Positions 1-8,738 of a stretch of DNA of 64,000 nucleotides are shown in pieces. The DNA comes from Pseudomonas purpurea (GTDB taxonomy: Bacteria > Pseudomonadota > Gammaproteobacteria > Pseudomonadales > Pseudomonadaceae). The notes below the pieces were generated by a model. It was not told where the DNA came from, searched no databases, and saw nothing but the letters and a program-made list of their open reading frames with translations. Within the stretch, counting starts at the first letter, position 1. Every line of letters begins with the position of its first letter. The DNA is taken from assembly GCF_039908635.1 (NCBI RefSeq), contig NZ_CP150918.1, positions 5,720,001 to 5,784,000 of the forward strand, given 5' to 3'. Made by a program: the position numbers and the translations under genes.

Positions 1-701
1 CCGTGCTGGTCACCGACACCCGGCGCGTCGAAGTCATCGAACGGGTACGCGCGGCGTGCGCCGAAGGGCGCCAGGCCTATTGGGTCTGCACGCTGATTGA
101 AGAGTCGGAAGAGCTCACCTGCCAGGCTGCCGAAACCACCTACGAAGACCTCACCGCCGCCCTCGGCGAGTTGAAGGTCGGCTTGATCCACGGCCGCATG
201 AAACCGGCGGAAAAAGCCGAAGTCATGGCCCAGTTCAAGGCCGGCGCCTTGCAACTGCTGGTGGCGACCACGGTGATCGAAGTCGGCGTCGACGTGCCCA
301 ACGCCAGCCTGATGATCATCGAAAACCCCGAGCGCCTGGGCCTCGCGCAACTGCACCAGTTGCGTGGCCGGGTAGGCCGGGGCAGCGCCGCCAGCCATTG
401 CGTCCTGCTTTACCATCCACCGCTGTCACAAATCGGTCGGCAGCGGCTGGGCATCATGCGCGAAACCAATGACGGCTTCGTGATCGCTGAAAAAGACCTT
501 GAGCTGCGCGGCCCCGGCGAAATGCTCGGCACCCGGCAAACCGGCCTGCTGCAATTCAAGGTCGCCGACCTGATGCGCGACGCCGATCTGCTGCCGGCCG
601 TGCGCGATGCCGCCCAGGCGTTGCTCGAGCGCTGGCCACACCACGTCAGCCCGCTGCTGGATCGCTGGCTGCGACATGGGCAGCAATACGGCCAAGTGTG
701 A
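1..701 (+). CDS. recG: ATP-dependent DNA helicase RecG, C-terminal part (partial)
   Basis: This is the 3' end of recG; the reading frame is open to the left edge, so the start and the wedge domain lie outside the window. RecG remodels stalled replication forks and Holliday junctions in the cytoplasm. The fragment holds the second RecA-like helicase lobe. The motif IHGRMKPAEKAEVM is followed by the ATTVIEVGVDVPNA stretch and the motif VI sequence HQLRGRVGRG, and then by the ELRGPGEMLGTRQ segment typical of the RecG/Mfd C-terminus. The stop is TGA at 699-701. The next gene starts about 80 bases downstream on the same strand. Confidence 0.96.
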   Translation, partial: VLVTDTRRVEVIERVRAACAEGRQAYWVCTLIEESEELTCQAAETTYEDLTAALGELKVGLIHGRMKPAEKAEVMAQFKAGALQLLVATTVIEVGVDVPNASLMIIENPERLGLAQLHQLRGRVGRGSAASHCVLLYHPPLSQIGRQRLGIMRETNDGFVIAEKDLELRGPGEMLGTRQTGLLQFKVADLMRDADLLPAVRDAAQALLERWPHHVSPLLDRWLRHGQQYGQV

Positions 702-779
702 CGCTCGTCTCAGTTAATGGACCAAAGGCATAACCAAGCTGGTTATACTCTTGAAATTGTAGGAAATCGGATACAGACC

Positions 780-2181
780 ATGACAGAAGTTGCTCTCGCT
801 CCCGCAACCCCGCACGCTCCGTCTGTTATCCGGCTGCTGCTCGGCAAGCTGGCCATCAGCTACAAGGAAGTGCTCGACCGTCCCGGCCTCCCCGCCGCGC
901 GCAAGGTTCAAGCGGTTCTGCTGGACGACGCAGTCGGCGCACTCATGGTGTTGTTCCCGCAGAACCAACTGCTGGACCTCAATCGCCTCGCCGAACTCAC
1001 TGGCCGCCGGCTCACCGCCGTGCCGCTGGAACGCCTGGAGCGCATGCTCGGCAAACACAGCCTGAGCCTGCTGCCAGGCCTGCCGGCGCTCACCAGTTCG
1101 CCGTGCCTGTACGAAGAAAGCCTGCTGCGCGAAGACAGCCTGCTGATCAATTCGGGCGAACCGGGGCTGCTGCTGGAAATCGCCCGCGAAGACTTCAAAA
1201 GCATGCTCAACAAGGCCAGCGCCGCCAACTTCGGCGAAGCGCTGAGCAGCATCACGCCCAACCTCGACCGCCCCGACGATGACCGCGAGGAAATCAGCCA
1301 GGCGATGCAGGCCTTCACCGCCCGCCGCATTCAGCAACGCCTGGAAGCAACCATCGAAATTCCGCCACTGGCCGAAACCGCGCAGAAAATCATCCGCCTG
1401 CGGGTCGACCCCAACGCCACCATCGACGACATCACCGGCGTGGTCGAAACCGATCCGGCCCTGGCTGCCCAAGTGGTGAGCTGGGCTGCATCGCCGTACT
1501 ACGCCTCGCCGGGCAAGATTCGCTCAGTGGAAGATGCGATTGTCCGGGTGCTGGGTTTTGACCTGGTGATCAACCTGGCGCTGGGCCTGGCGCTGGGCAA
1601 GACCCTGAGCCTGCCCAAGGACCATCCGCAACACCACACGCCGTACTGGCAGCAGTCGATCTACACCGCCGCCGTCATCGAAGGCCTGACCCGCGCCATG
1701 CCCCGTGCCCAGCGCCCGGAAGCCGGCCTGACCTACCTGGCCGGCCTGCTGCACAACTTTGGCTACTTGCTGCTGGCCCATGTCTTCCCGCCGCACTTCT
1801 CGCTGATCTGCCGGCACCTGGAGGTCAACCCGCACCTGTGCCACAGCTACGTCGAGCAGCACCTGCTGGGTATCAGCCGTGAACAGATCGGTTCCTGGCT
1901 GATGCGCTATTGGGACATGCCCGAAGAACTGTCCACCGCCCTGCGCTTCCAGCACGACCCGAGCTACGACGGCGCCTACGCCGAGTACCCGAACCTGGTG
2001 TGCCTGGCCGTACGCCTGCTGCGCGGGCGCGGCATCGGCTCCGGCCCCGACGAAGAAATCCCCGAGGCCATGCTCGAACGCCTGGGGCCTGACCCGCGAC
2101 AAGGCCGAAGACGTGGTCAGCAAAGTCCTCGAAGCCGAAGTCCTGCTGCGCGAACTCGCCACCCAATTCAGCCAGGCTTAA
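780..2181 (+). CDS. HDOD domain protein, frameshifted near its 3' end
   Basis: This gene encodes a protein of about 466 residues if one base is removed. The N-terminal part (MTEVALAP...) resembles a YbaK-like/aminoacyl-tRNA-deacylase-type region. The C-terminal part is an HDOD domain (IEIPPLAETAQKIIRL ... VVETDPALAAQVVSWA ... LAGLLHNFGYLLLAH), a degenerate HD-phosphohydrolase fold used in signalling. I chose ATG 780 over the longer frame because GGAA precedes it at a usable distance and the protein begins there in related pseudomonads, as I recall. At 2084-2087 a run of four G replaces the expected three. Removing one G restores a frame ending in ELATQFSQA and TAA at 2179-2181. Without the correction the frame runs to 2222 through unrelated sequence and into a REP element. 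Sequencing error is the simplest reading. Confidence 0.85.
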
Positions 2182-2186
2182 AAGCA

Positions 2187-2250
2187 ATCGCGAGCAGGCT
2201 CGCTCCCACAGAGGTCAGGTGATCCTTGTGGGAGCGAGCCTGCTCGCGAT
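2187..2250. repeat. REP inverted pair (REPIN)
   Basis: Left arm ATCGCGAGCAGGCTCGCTCC (starting 2187) and its near-perfect reverse complement ending at 2250 flank a short spacer. Pairs like this are abundant, non-autonomous intergenic elements mobilised by RAYT transposases in fluorescent pseudomonads. It sits between the convergent ends of the HDOD gene and the delta-60-repeat gene and may act as a transcription barrier. Confidence 0.85.
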
Positions 2251-2278
2251 GAGTCCACCTCGGTCTCACTGAGCGCTT

Positions 2279-3547
2279 TTAACCCAGGTAACGCACCACA
2301 TACCTGTCAAAAGTCCTGCTACCAAGGACAACAATTTTGTTATCTGGCGTTAACTCGCTGCTTACAGCAGTCAGGGCCCCACCAGGGTGGAAGACCACCC
2401 AGCCTTTGCCTCCAAACGTCAGATCGAGAGAGCCATCAAGCTCATAACGCGCGGCCACCAGATAGCCCCCGTCGCCCGATCCAGTCACTATGATCTTTCT
2501 GCCCTGCGGCAAAACACTCGTCGAAAAAACCAAATCGGGCACGAAAGCGGCGTACAAGGGTCGTCCTGCGTTGAAGATAAGATTGAAACCTCCATTAGGA
2601 TTAAGAACGGTTATCAAGCCTTCATTCTCACCACTTTTGCCTGATTCGCCAGACGCTACAATCAGACCGCTATTACTTACCACCACGGAGGTAATAACAG
2701 ACGTTCGACCATCGGTGCCATTGGGGATGATCACCGTTCCGCGCTCACCGAACGAAATATCGAGATTTCCACTTAGGTCATAGCGGCTCAGAAAAGCAAC
2801 TTGGCGTAACCCCCCAGTAGTCACGAATCCTCCACCAACCAGCACGCCATCCCCTTGGGCCGTTAAAGAGGTAAGGCGAATGTTAGAGCCAACGTCTAGT
2901 GGCGAAATCAATACATAACCGCCATTAAAGCTTGTGTCCCGCGAACCATTTTCGTTAAGACGAAAAACAATCCCTTCAAAGCCTCTTTTTTCGGAATAAA
3001 TATGAGCGCTCAAATAGATTTTGGCGCCCTGCTCGGAGACGACTAGCTGGTCGCTGCCCCAAAAAGTCGCATTACCCGCCACTTCGTCTTCAGGGCTATT
3101 AATAAACCTGGCGCCCTCTCCAATATTGGCGCCTGCAATATCCGCAATTGAAATCGTCGCCATGCCTCCCTGTCCGAAAGAAGCATCCAGTTGACCGTTT
3201 GCCAATAACCGACACACATACTTTCTGGTGGGGGCCGTACCCGATTCGTAGCCAGAGATCAGGTAATCGCCATTTTTCAAGGCAATAATTTGCCCTGCCA
3301 GCATGTTAGGTCCGGTAACAGGGACTTCAACCACTCCGTCGTTCCCAAACGATGAATCAAGCTCTCCCGCCTCAGTCAAGCGCGCCACTGTAAGCGGCTC
3401 ACGGAGGCTGGCGCCTGTAAGAACGATTAGCTTGTTATTCGGTAGAACGGCAATTGATTTCGTCCCCTCCGGTGCTTTCACAACACCATCGTTACCAAAG
3501 GACGGATCAAGAGTGCCTGCGGCTTTCGTTCCTGCCATCTGATTCAT
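2279..3547 (-). CDS. delta-60 repeat domain protein
   Basis: The product is about 422 residues with no signal peptide. It has repeated segments of roughly 50-60 residues, each containing LDxSFGxxGxV: LDPSFGNDGVVKAP, LDSSFGNDGVVEVP, LDASFGQGGMATIS, LDISFGERGTVIIP and LDLTFGGKGWVVFH. These match the delta-60 repeat family, which is predicted to form a beta-propeller; molecular function is unknown. I chose ATG 3547 because GGGAG lies about 7 bases upstream and the protein then begins MNQMAGTKAAGTLD, typical of the family; the longer frame adds unrelated sequence. It is the last minus-strand gene of the T6SS island and its base composition is lower in G+C than recG. It could be a surface-associated or self-recognition protein, but nothing here proves a link to the T6SS. 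Confidence 0.8.
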   Translation of the reverse strand: MNQMAGTKAAGTLDPSFGNDGVVKAPEGTKSIAVLPNNKLIVLTGASLREPLTVARLTEAGELDSSFGNDGVVEVPVTGPNMLAGQIIALKNGDYLISGYESGTAPTRKYVCRLLANGQLDASFGQGGMATISIADIAGANIGEGARFINSPEDEVAGNATFWGSDQLVVSEQGAKIYLSAHIYSEKRGFEGIVFRLNENGSRDTSFNGGYVLISPLDVGSNIRLTSLTAQGDGVLVGGGFVTTGGLRQVAFLSRYDLSGNLDISFGERGTVIIPNGTDGRTSVITSVVVSNSGLIVASGESGKSGENEGLITVLNPNGGFNLIFNAGRPLYAAFVPDLVFSTSVLPQGRKIIVTGSGDGGYLVAARYELDGSLDLTFGGKGWVVFHPGGALTAVSSELTPDNKIVVLGSRTFDRYVVRYLG

Positions 3548-3902
3548 GACTGTGCTCCCTGAGTGATTGAAAAGATGTCCGTAGGGCATCTCATCCCAAT
3601 TGAGCACGTCAGCGAAGCAACCGTCACCTGTCATAAATAACAGCAAGATTGTCTTCGCGAGCCAGATCGAAGACCCACTAAGCCAATGTCTGTACAGAAC
3701 ATATCTTCCTCACCGCCTACCTGAATCAACTTGACCCGTGGCGAGGGAGCTTGCTCCCGCTCGACTGCGTCGCAGTCGCAACCCGAGCCCACACCGTCGA
3801 CCTGACACAATCCAATCTCAGGTTTAGGGCCGCTTCGCAGCCCAGCGGGAGCAAGCTCCCTCGCCACAAAAAGCCCCTTCACCACAGACTTGATCGATAG
3901 CC
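3548..3902. other. intergenic region with REPIN, no gene seen
   Basis: About 355 bases separate the delta-60-repeat gene from the next minus-strand gene. The only structure I see is a REP inverted pair. A 91-codon frame over it (3631-3906, minus) is made of REP sequence and is not credible. Confidence 0.7.
3739..3867. repeat. REP inverted pair (REPIN)
   Basis: GTGGCGAGGGAGCTTGCTCC begins at 3739 and its reverse complement ends at 3867, separated by a spacer of about 80 bases that itself contains short inverted stretches. The same arm sequence recurs at 29.73-29.86 kb and 60.40-60.53 kb. Confidence 0.85.
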
Positions 3903-4280
3903 TCAAGCCTTGGCCTTGCGCGGCTTCAAGTACTTGGTCAGCCCCTGGAACCAGATCACCAGCGCCGGGTTGCCCTTGATCTGGATCGACTTGTCCTGAA
4001 TCCCGGTCATGAACGCCAACTGCTTGTTCTTCGCCTGCATCGTGGCAAAGCCATACGCGGCGTCCTTGAACGCAATGGCGAACACCGGCTCAGGGTAAAC
4101 CCCGGACTGGCTGGTGATGCGCTGATCCTTGACCCGGAAGTGCCGCGCCACCTTGCCGTCCAGTGTCTGCAACTGGAACACCAGCTCTTTGTCACCCAAC
4201 TGCTGCTGGAACGCCGGGTTGCGCTTGCTGGCCTTGGCCATCAACACACCCAGCATCCAGAGAAGAAAACGAAATTTCAT
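3903..4280 (-). CDS. small SCP2-like protein
   Basis: The product is 125 residues with a hydrophobic N-terminal stretch (FRFLLWMLGVLMA). It continues with a soluble alpha/beta domain (VFQLQTLDGKVARHFRVKD ... FAIAFKDAAYGFATM). The pattern resembles SCP2 sterol-carrier-like small proteins annotated in Pseudomonas genomes, a moderate-confidence assignment from memory. ATG 4280 is preferred over the TTG two codons upstream because TGAGG precedes it by about 7 bases. It is the only gene in the 3.9-17 kb array that does not look secreted, and it may be a normal chromosomal gene rather than part of the immunity array. Confidence 0.7.
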   Translation of the reverse strand: MKFRFLLWMLGVLMAKASKRNPAFQQQLGDKELVFQLQTLDGKVARHFRVKDQRITSQSGVYPEPVFAIAFKDAAYGFATMQAKNKQLAFMTGIQDKSIQIKGNPALVIWFQGLTKYLKPRKAKA

Positions 4281-4416
4281 GCGCAAGCCTCAAAGAAAAA
4301 TGAACGGCTGGCGCAGTGTAGCGGCTTGGCGAAAGAACGCCACCGTTGCACAGTGTTAGAAGAAGATAAGCCGGTTTTTGCGGCAGATGACTACCAAGTC
4401 ATGGTTCACGCGCGCC

Positions 4417-4800
4417 CTAAGACGCACGCTTGCCTGTCAGGCATTTCGCGTACTGCTGCGCGAACTTGCTGTCGTATTTCAACACCACTGGCGCCTCGGG
4501 ATCTGCCGAGATATCCACAAGCTCACGGGTCGCCGGGGTATACACCGCCCAGCCGATCGTCCCCGTGCCGTCCGTATCAAAGAACAGCTTAAGTCTGATC
4601 TGCTCCCCGTCATCCTCATCGATCAGCAGATTGACCTTGTCCCGGGTCACGTAGCGAAACGGGAAATTGCTGCTTCTGACCAGTTCGGTCAAATAGCCGT
4701 AACAGCCCTCGCCACTGACACTGCGCTCCTCGGCCGACACCCCAGGTGCCAGCAACACGCCGGCCAGCGCGATCACCACCGCATATAAAGACTGTTTCAT
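4417..4800 (-). CDS. secreted hypothetical protein
   Basis: The product is 127 residues with a clear Sec signal peptide (MKQSLYAVVIALAGVLLAPGVSA|EE). The mature part has two cysteines (GCYGYL, YAKCLTG) that could form a disulphide, and an acidic loop (DEDDGEQ). AGGAG lies about 9 bases before ATG 4800. I do not recognise a family. It heads toward the end of a run of small secreted genes downstream of vgrG, so a periplasmic immunity role is an inference from context. About 135 bases with no other gene separate it from the SCP2-like gene. Confidence 0.75.
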   Translation of the reverse strand: MKQSLYAVVIALAGVLLAPGVSAEERSVSGEGCYGYLTELVRSSNFPFRYVTRDKVNLLIDEDDGEQIRLKLFFDTDGTGTIGWAVYTPATRELVDISADPEAPVVLKYDSKFAQQYAKCLTGKRAS

Positions 4801-4820
4801 TCCATTGCTCCTGTGCCGCC

Positions 4821-5279
4821 TCAGCGGATTTCTGGCTCAGCACATTGCATTGCCTTGACCTTCGGCCCCTGAATCGGAATCAGGCAGGCACGCAGCTCTT
4901 CTCCCGCGCCACGCAGCGCAAACGTTACCAACGTCGCGTGCAGCCCATCCTCAGCAAACCTCAAGTCCTCAAATCCGGCATGCGCAAATCCGTCGTTGAA
5001 CGACTTGCCTTCAAAACTGCAAAACCGCCGGGCAGACAACACTTTCCAGTGACCATCCGGGTCCATCACCTGAACATCCATGCATTCGTCGCGAAACGTC
5101 AGCACGTACCGCGCAACCACCTTGCCGATTCGGTGGGAGTCGATGCGGTACGCTTGCGCCAAATCGGGTTCGCTGGCCGCTGCCGGGGCAACGTGCAACA
5201 CCGACAGCAATGCCATCAGCGACACTCCCAGGCGCACGGCGGCGCCCTTGACGCCACGCTCTATTGAAACAACATTCAT
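4821..5279 (-). CDS. secreted hypothetical protein
   Basis: The product is 152 residues. The N-terminus carries a long signal peptide (hydrophobic VSLMALLSVLHVAPAAA followed by SEPDLAQ). The mature part has four cysteines (DECMDV, RRFCSF, RACLIP, MQCAEP), fitting an oxidised periplasmic fold. AAGGAG stands 7 bases before ATG 5279. I recognise no family. It is 20 bases upstream of the 4417-4800 gene and 52 bases downstream of the 5332-5748 gene, so they are probably cotranscribed. Confidence 0.75.
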   Translation of the reverse strand: MNVVSIERGVKGAAVRLGVSLMALLSVLHVAPAAASEPDLAQAYRIDSHRIGKVVARYVLTFRDECMDVQVMDPDGHWKVLSARRFCSFEGKSFNDGFAHAGFEDLRFAEDGLHATLVTFALRGAGEELRACLIPIQGPKVKAMQCAEPEIR

Positions 5280-5331
5280 GGCGAAACTCCTTGTGCAGTC
5301 GTCGATGAAACCCGTCGATCACCCTCGACCG

Positions 5332-5748
5332 TTACAGCGAATAATCCAGCCGCTCGCGCAGCACCCAGCACTGATCGAACACAAACCGGTACTCGACCTG
5401 ATAGTCCGTATCGGGCTTCTCCAGAACCACCACGCCCTTACCCTCGACCGGTTGCGTCACCCGCAACACAAGGCCTTTGGCCTGCCGGCTCGCAGCGTCC
5501 GGCATCAGCGGGAACGTCAGTTGCCCGGCGCTGAGTTTGCGCCGTTGCTGCTGCGGCTCGGGCTCGGCATTCACCGTCAGCAGGGTTTGCAGTGGCAGGC
5601 GCACAAACGTGCGTTGCAGGGCCTGACTCTCTGAATAGGCAGAAACAAACGTCGCAAAATCCGTGGACGGGCACGCGGGACTCGCCATCGCGGTTTGCGC
5701 GATCAGGCCAGCGCCCAGCAGCACGACCGCCAACAGGAGGTTTTTCAT
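5332..5748 (-). CDS. secreted protein, paralogue of the N-terminal domain of the 12.1-13.1 kb gene
   Basis: The product is 138 residues with a Sec signal (MKNLLLAVVLLGAGLIAQTAMA|SP). The mature part begins ACPSTDFATFVSAYSESQALQRTF and ends in a segment with a conserved FDQCWVL. The 12068-13087 protein shows the same plan (ACPSLDFPTFLRAFSASEELQRQF ... RQACWVLSGV), so the two share a domain of about 115 residues with two conserved cysteines. It overlaps the preceding gene by four bases (ATGA), implying translational coupling. No named family is known to me; a periplasmic immunity or inhibitor domain is an inference. Confidence 0.8.
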   Translation of the reverse strand: MKNLLLAVVLLGAGLIAQTAMASPACPSTDFATFVSAYSESQALQRTFVRLPLQTLLTVNAEPEPQQQRRKLSAGQLTFPLMPDAASRQAKGLVLRVTQPVEGKGVVVLEKPDTDYQVEYRFVFDQCWVLRERLDYSL

Positions 5749-6518
5749 GGCTCATTCCTTGCGGCAGCCGCGCCTTGAAACCTGATGGCCAACAGCGCTT
5801 TTTTGATGTCTTCGAAGGCTTGCGCGCTCAACTTCAGCGGACGTACGTCGTTCTCGGCAGCGCCCAGCAGGACCTGGTCATCGTGAATCAGGCAAAAACT
5901 GATGCGTCCGAACGTTTTCCCGGTCGTGTTGCGGTAGCCCAGGACGAAACCGCTCCAGTCTGGCCCGCTCAGTTGTTCAAACACATAGTCTTCCGGTCTC
6001 CCGGCGCGCTGGGTCGGCACCCAACCATCGCGGGTCAGGGTGGCTGGGCACTTGAGGTCATTGCTGCCCCTGATGACCTGAAGTCCGGGGCTGACCTCGG
6101 CTTCCGGGACTGCCACCTCAGGCTTGAGCAACGAAAAGCTCGCCGTGCCTTCACACATCACACCGAACCACGTATCCGCCAAACCACCCGGTTTCCTGAA
6201 CTGCCACTCATACCCGGAGTACGTTTCGGCCTGCCACAGATGCGGCATGGCCTGCTCGTTGAGCGCCGTTGCAGACTGGACAAACACCACGTCCGGGGTG
6301 TTGAACCGAAGGTACTGACCTTTCGCCAGCGCCACTGAAAACGAGCATTCATTCAATGCGACGAGCACGCTGGCCGGGCCTTGCACGGACTGAACAGCGC
6401 CGGGCTGATCGCCCAGAACAACGGAGTCAGCAGGCACAGGCCACGCCAGCGAGGGAACACAGGCAACGGCGACCCCCCATCCGATGCCAGCAAGGGCTCT
6501 ACGCCTACACAACCTCAC
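5745..6518 (-). CDS. secreted hypothetical protein
   Basis: The product is about 257 residues and starts with GTG in a GTGA overlap with the gene upstream. The N-terminus MRLCRRRALAGIGWGVAVA is an arginine-rich signal peptide; the RRR followed by a moderately hydrophobic stretch could be Tat-like, though a strict Tat motif is not present. The mature protein looks mostly beta and has cysteines in NECSF, VMCEG, LKCPA and SFCLI. I recognise no family. It is translationally coupled at both ends, so it belongs to the same operon as its neighbours. Confidence 0.75.
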   Translation of the reverse strand: MRLCRRRALAGIGWGVAVACVPSLAWPVPADSVVLGDQPGAVQSVQGPASVLVALNECSFSVALAKGQYLRFNTPDVVFVQSATALNEQAMPHLWQAETYSGYEWQFRKPGGLADTWFGVMCEGTASFSLLKPEVAVPEAEVSPGLQVIRGSNDLKCPATLTRDGWVPTQRAGRPEDYVFEQLSGPDWSGFVLGYRNTTGKTFGRISFCLIHDDQVLLGAAENDVRPLKLSAQAFEDIKKALLAIRFQGAAAARNEP

Positions 6519-7027
6519 TCGGACTCGCCTTCGTACTGCTGGGTTTCGGGATTGAAGTTCCAGATATGGGGCGTGACCAGGGCCTCGTTGTTCTTGTAAA
6601 GAATCTGCGCGGAGGCACCGCGTTTATAGGAATAGAACACAATCTCGCGGTACTCGCTCTTGAACTGCGGATCTTCGGGCGGCACTTCTGCCCGTGCGAA
6701 GTACTCACCGCCCGCGGACTTCAAATACCCGCGGCACTGCACATACACCGAGTGCGTCGTATCGCCGGCAGATCCATGGCTGCTGTAGGAGTTGAAAATG
6801 AAATCGTCCCTGCCGTCGCCGTTTAAATCACCGGTGTAGACCACGTCACCCTGTTCGGTTGATAACTTGTCATCTTCCACCACCGCCATCGACGTCACGG
6901 TGCTGTTGCCCTCCTTCCACGACGACAGGAAGTAATAAGGCCCGGACTGTGTTTTACACAACTCGGGCTCGGCAGCTGCTACCGCCAGGGCGGAAACCAA
7001 CAACAGCACTGCGAGTACGTTCTTCAT
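6515..7027 (-). CDS. secreted protein with a calcium-loop-like DxNGDGxxD motif
   Basis: ATG 7027 gives a signal peptide MKNVLAVLLLVSALAVAAA|EP; the longer frame adds nine non-signal residues. The mature part of about 150 residues carries YTGDLNGDGRDDFIFNSYSS, a DxNxDGxxD loop as in FG-GAP/VCBS-type and XAC2610-like proteins. XAC2610 is a periplasmic immunity protein against a secreted peptidoglycan hydrolase in Xanthomonas, and the neighbourhood suggests a similar use here. The gene at 14.7-15.2 kb carries a related loop. The stop overlaps the next start by four bases. Confidence 0.75.
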   Translation of the reverse strand: MKNVLAVLLLVSALAVAAAEPELCKTQSGPYYFLSSWKEGNSTVTSMAVVEDDKLSTEQGDVVYTGDLNGDGRDDFIFNSYSSHGSAGDTTHSVYVQCRGYLKSAGGEYFARAEVPPEDPQFKSEYREIVFYSYKRGASAQILYKNNEALVTPHIWNFNPETQQYEGESE

Positions 7028-7053
7028 GGGTATCGCTCTGTAAGGCCAAACCA

Positions 7054-7626
7054 TCAGTTGATTGGCAAGTGAAATTGCATTCTGGCGAGGCAGCGCGACG
7101 TCTCTTCCCGCAACAGCGTTCGGGTCATGGCACAGTGTTGGCTGGCGTACTCATCCCACTGTGGATTCACGCCCACCGGCAACACCTGGAATGACTGAAC
7201 ACTCTGCGCGCCCAGTACAGCGGCGACCTTGTAAAAACCATCCCCGACAAACCCACTGCGCAAGTTCACCAACTCGTTGACCCGCGCACTGGTGAGTTGC
7301 GTCAGGCAGGCAATCTTGTCGATGGGCGCTTCCTGACCGGGAAAAGTGCTTTGATAAACCGCTTCACAATACGGATCCCTGAACGCCAGCCAGCTTCGCT
7401 GGACGGACAACAAGTCGGATTTCCGAGGACCGGAAGACTCGCCGACCAACGCTTTGTATTGCTCGTTGAGCACACGGTCCAGCCGATCCAGCGTCTGTTG
7501 AGAACAGGTGATGATGTCCGGATTGGTCAGGCTGTCGGGGTTGCACGTACTCGACGCAACGACGCCTGTGGCCACTGACGCAGCCAACATCCCGGCAATA
7601 AGGCTTTGAACAATCAGGCGCGGCAT
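7054..7626 (-). CDS. LprI-type lysozyme-inhibitor domain protein (DUF1311)
   Basis: The product is about 190 residues. MPRLIVQSLIAGMLAASVATGVVA is a signal peptide. The mature N-terminal domain has the DUF1311/LprI pattern: CNPDSLTNPDIITCSQQTLDRLD-type cysteines, then LDRVLNEQYKALVG, LLSVQRSWLAFRDPYCEAVY and IACLTQLTSARVNELVN. LprI-type proteins are known to inhibit lysozyme in mycobacteria. Here the domain sits in a run of secreted genes behind a vgrG, consistent with protection from muramidase effectors (inference). ATG 7626 is preferred over TTG 7641. Confidence 0.85.
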   Translation of the reverse strand: MPRLIVQSLIAGMLAASVATGVVASSTCNPDSLTNPDIITCSQQTLDRLDRVLNEQYKALVGESSGPRKSDLLSVQRSWLAFRDPYCEAVYQSTFPGQEAPIDKIACLTQLTSARVNELVNLRSGFVGDGFYKVAAVLGAQSVQSFQVLPVGVNPQWDEYASQHCAMTRTLLREETSRCLARMQFHLPIN

Positions 7627-7641
7627 GATGACTTCCTTCAA

Positions 7642-8163
7642 CTAATAGAACCCGGAGCAATGACCATCATCCACGCTGGGCAGTCGCTTCTTGTTGCCGA
7701 ACCTGTACCAGTCGGAAAGGTTACGACTTTCACAGAACGTGTTTTTCTCGGCATCAAAGTAGAGCGCCACGCCTTCGTCCACCATCACGCCCTGATTGGA
7801 CAATTGGACGGCATAGACAATGTCCGGCACCTTGATGTTTCTTCCGAACTTGAGGGTGGGCGGGCCTTTGAACATGCAGGGCACGCCGGCAAACACCGTA
7901 CTCAATGCGTTGTTGCTGTAGGTAAAGATTGCGCAGTTAGGGCTGGAAGCTTCAAACACCACCGTTGCGATGTAACCACCACTCCAACTCAAGGCACCGC
8001 CTGGCACCCAGTGAATCTGAGCAGGCAACATCTCACTGCCCTGGGTAATAGCCGCCCCCATGCTGTCGGGAAGCTTCGCGTCGACACGCACAAAGTCTGA
8101 TTCCGCACACGCACCGGTAACGTGGAGGGCAGCGGCAAACAGTGAAACCCGAAAAATCTTCAT
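7642..8163 (-). CDS. secreted hypothetical protein
   Basis: ATG 8163 follows AAGGATCGC and opens a signal peptide (MKIFRVSLFAAALHVTGACA|ES). The mature part of about 150 residues has paired cysteines (SPNCAIF, GVPCMF, TFCESR, GHCSGFY) and a predicted beta-rich fold. No family recognised. It is about 15 bases upstream of the LprI-type gene. About 140 bases without a gene separate it from the next gene at 8302. Confidence 0.75.
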   Translation of the reverse strand: MKIFRVSLFAAALHVTGACAESDFVRVDAKLPDSMGAAITQGSEMLPAQIHWVPGGALSWSGGYIATVVFEASSPNCAIFTYSNNALSTVFAGVPCMFKGPPTLKFGRNIKVPDIVYAVQLSNQGVMVDEGVALYFDAEKNTFCESRNLSDWYRFGNKKRLPSVDDGHCSGFY

Positions 8164-8301
8164 GCGATCCTTGCGATAACAGGCCAAACATTGAATGTGC
8201 AGTTAACAGTGCTGAGTGTTCCTCAACAACCGGGGCGGATGAAACCCACCCTCCCCGGCAGACCGCGTCATGCCTGACGACAGCACATCACGCGACGGCT
8301 G

Positions 8302-8724
8302 TTACCACTGGCAGCCATCTTCCAGAGAACCTTCGACTGTCTTGCTACGGTTGAACGTCGTTTTCTTCTTGTCGGCGTAACGGGTGTACACCATGGCGTT
8401 GATTGCCCCCGCCTCAGTCACCATTTCGTACTCGCCGGTCACTTTGCCGGTGGTCACTTCAAGCCAACTATTGGCCACATCGTCCGGCCGTTGCGAGTCA
8501 GACTCATCCCACTGCGCATCGCGTGCGGCCAGTGTGATCTGACGAGGCGCGTCAGCATATTTCAAGTAGCCCACCGTCCATTTGGCCGACGTGTCGTAGT
8601 GGAACCTGAACTCAAGGTTTTTCGGCGCCTTGTCGGCCGAACTGAAGCAATACACTTCCGTCATGACTTCACTGTAAGCCGGTAACGGCAGCAGACACAT
8701 CACCAGCAAACCCAACTTCTTCAT
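8302..8724 (-). CDS. secreted hypothetical protein
   Basis: The product is 140 residues. I start at ATG 8724 because AGGA lies 8 bases upstream and the protein then opens with a clean signal peptide (MKKLGLLVMCLLPLPAYS|EV). The mature part has one cysteine near each end (VYCFSS, DGCQW), likely a disulphide closing the domain. No family recognised. It follows the first PoNi gene after a short gap and probably shares its transcript. Confidence 0.75.
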   Translation of the reverse strand: MKKLGLLVMCLLPLPAYSEVMTEVYCFSSADKAPKNLEFRFHYDTSAKWTVGYLKYADAPRQITLAARDAQWDESDSQRPDDVANSWLEVTTGKVTGEYEMVTEAGAINAMVYTRYADKKKTTFNRSKTVEGSLEDGCQW

Positions 8725-8738
8725 TTTCATCTTCCTGA

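Noticed and set aside
3631..3906. 91-codon minus-strand frame
   Set aside because: It consists largely of REP sequence and the spacer; similar frames appear over the REP pair at 29.6-29.9 kb.
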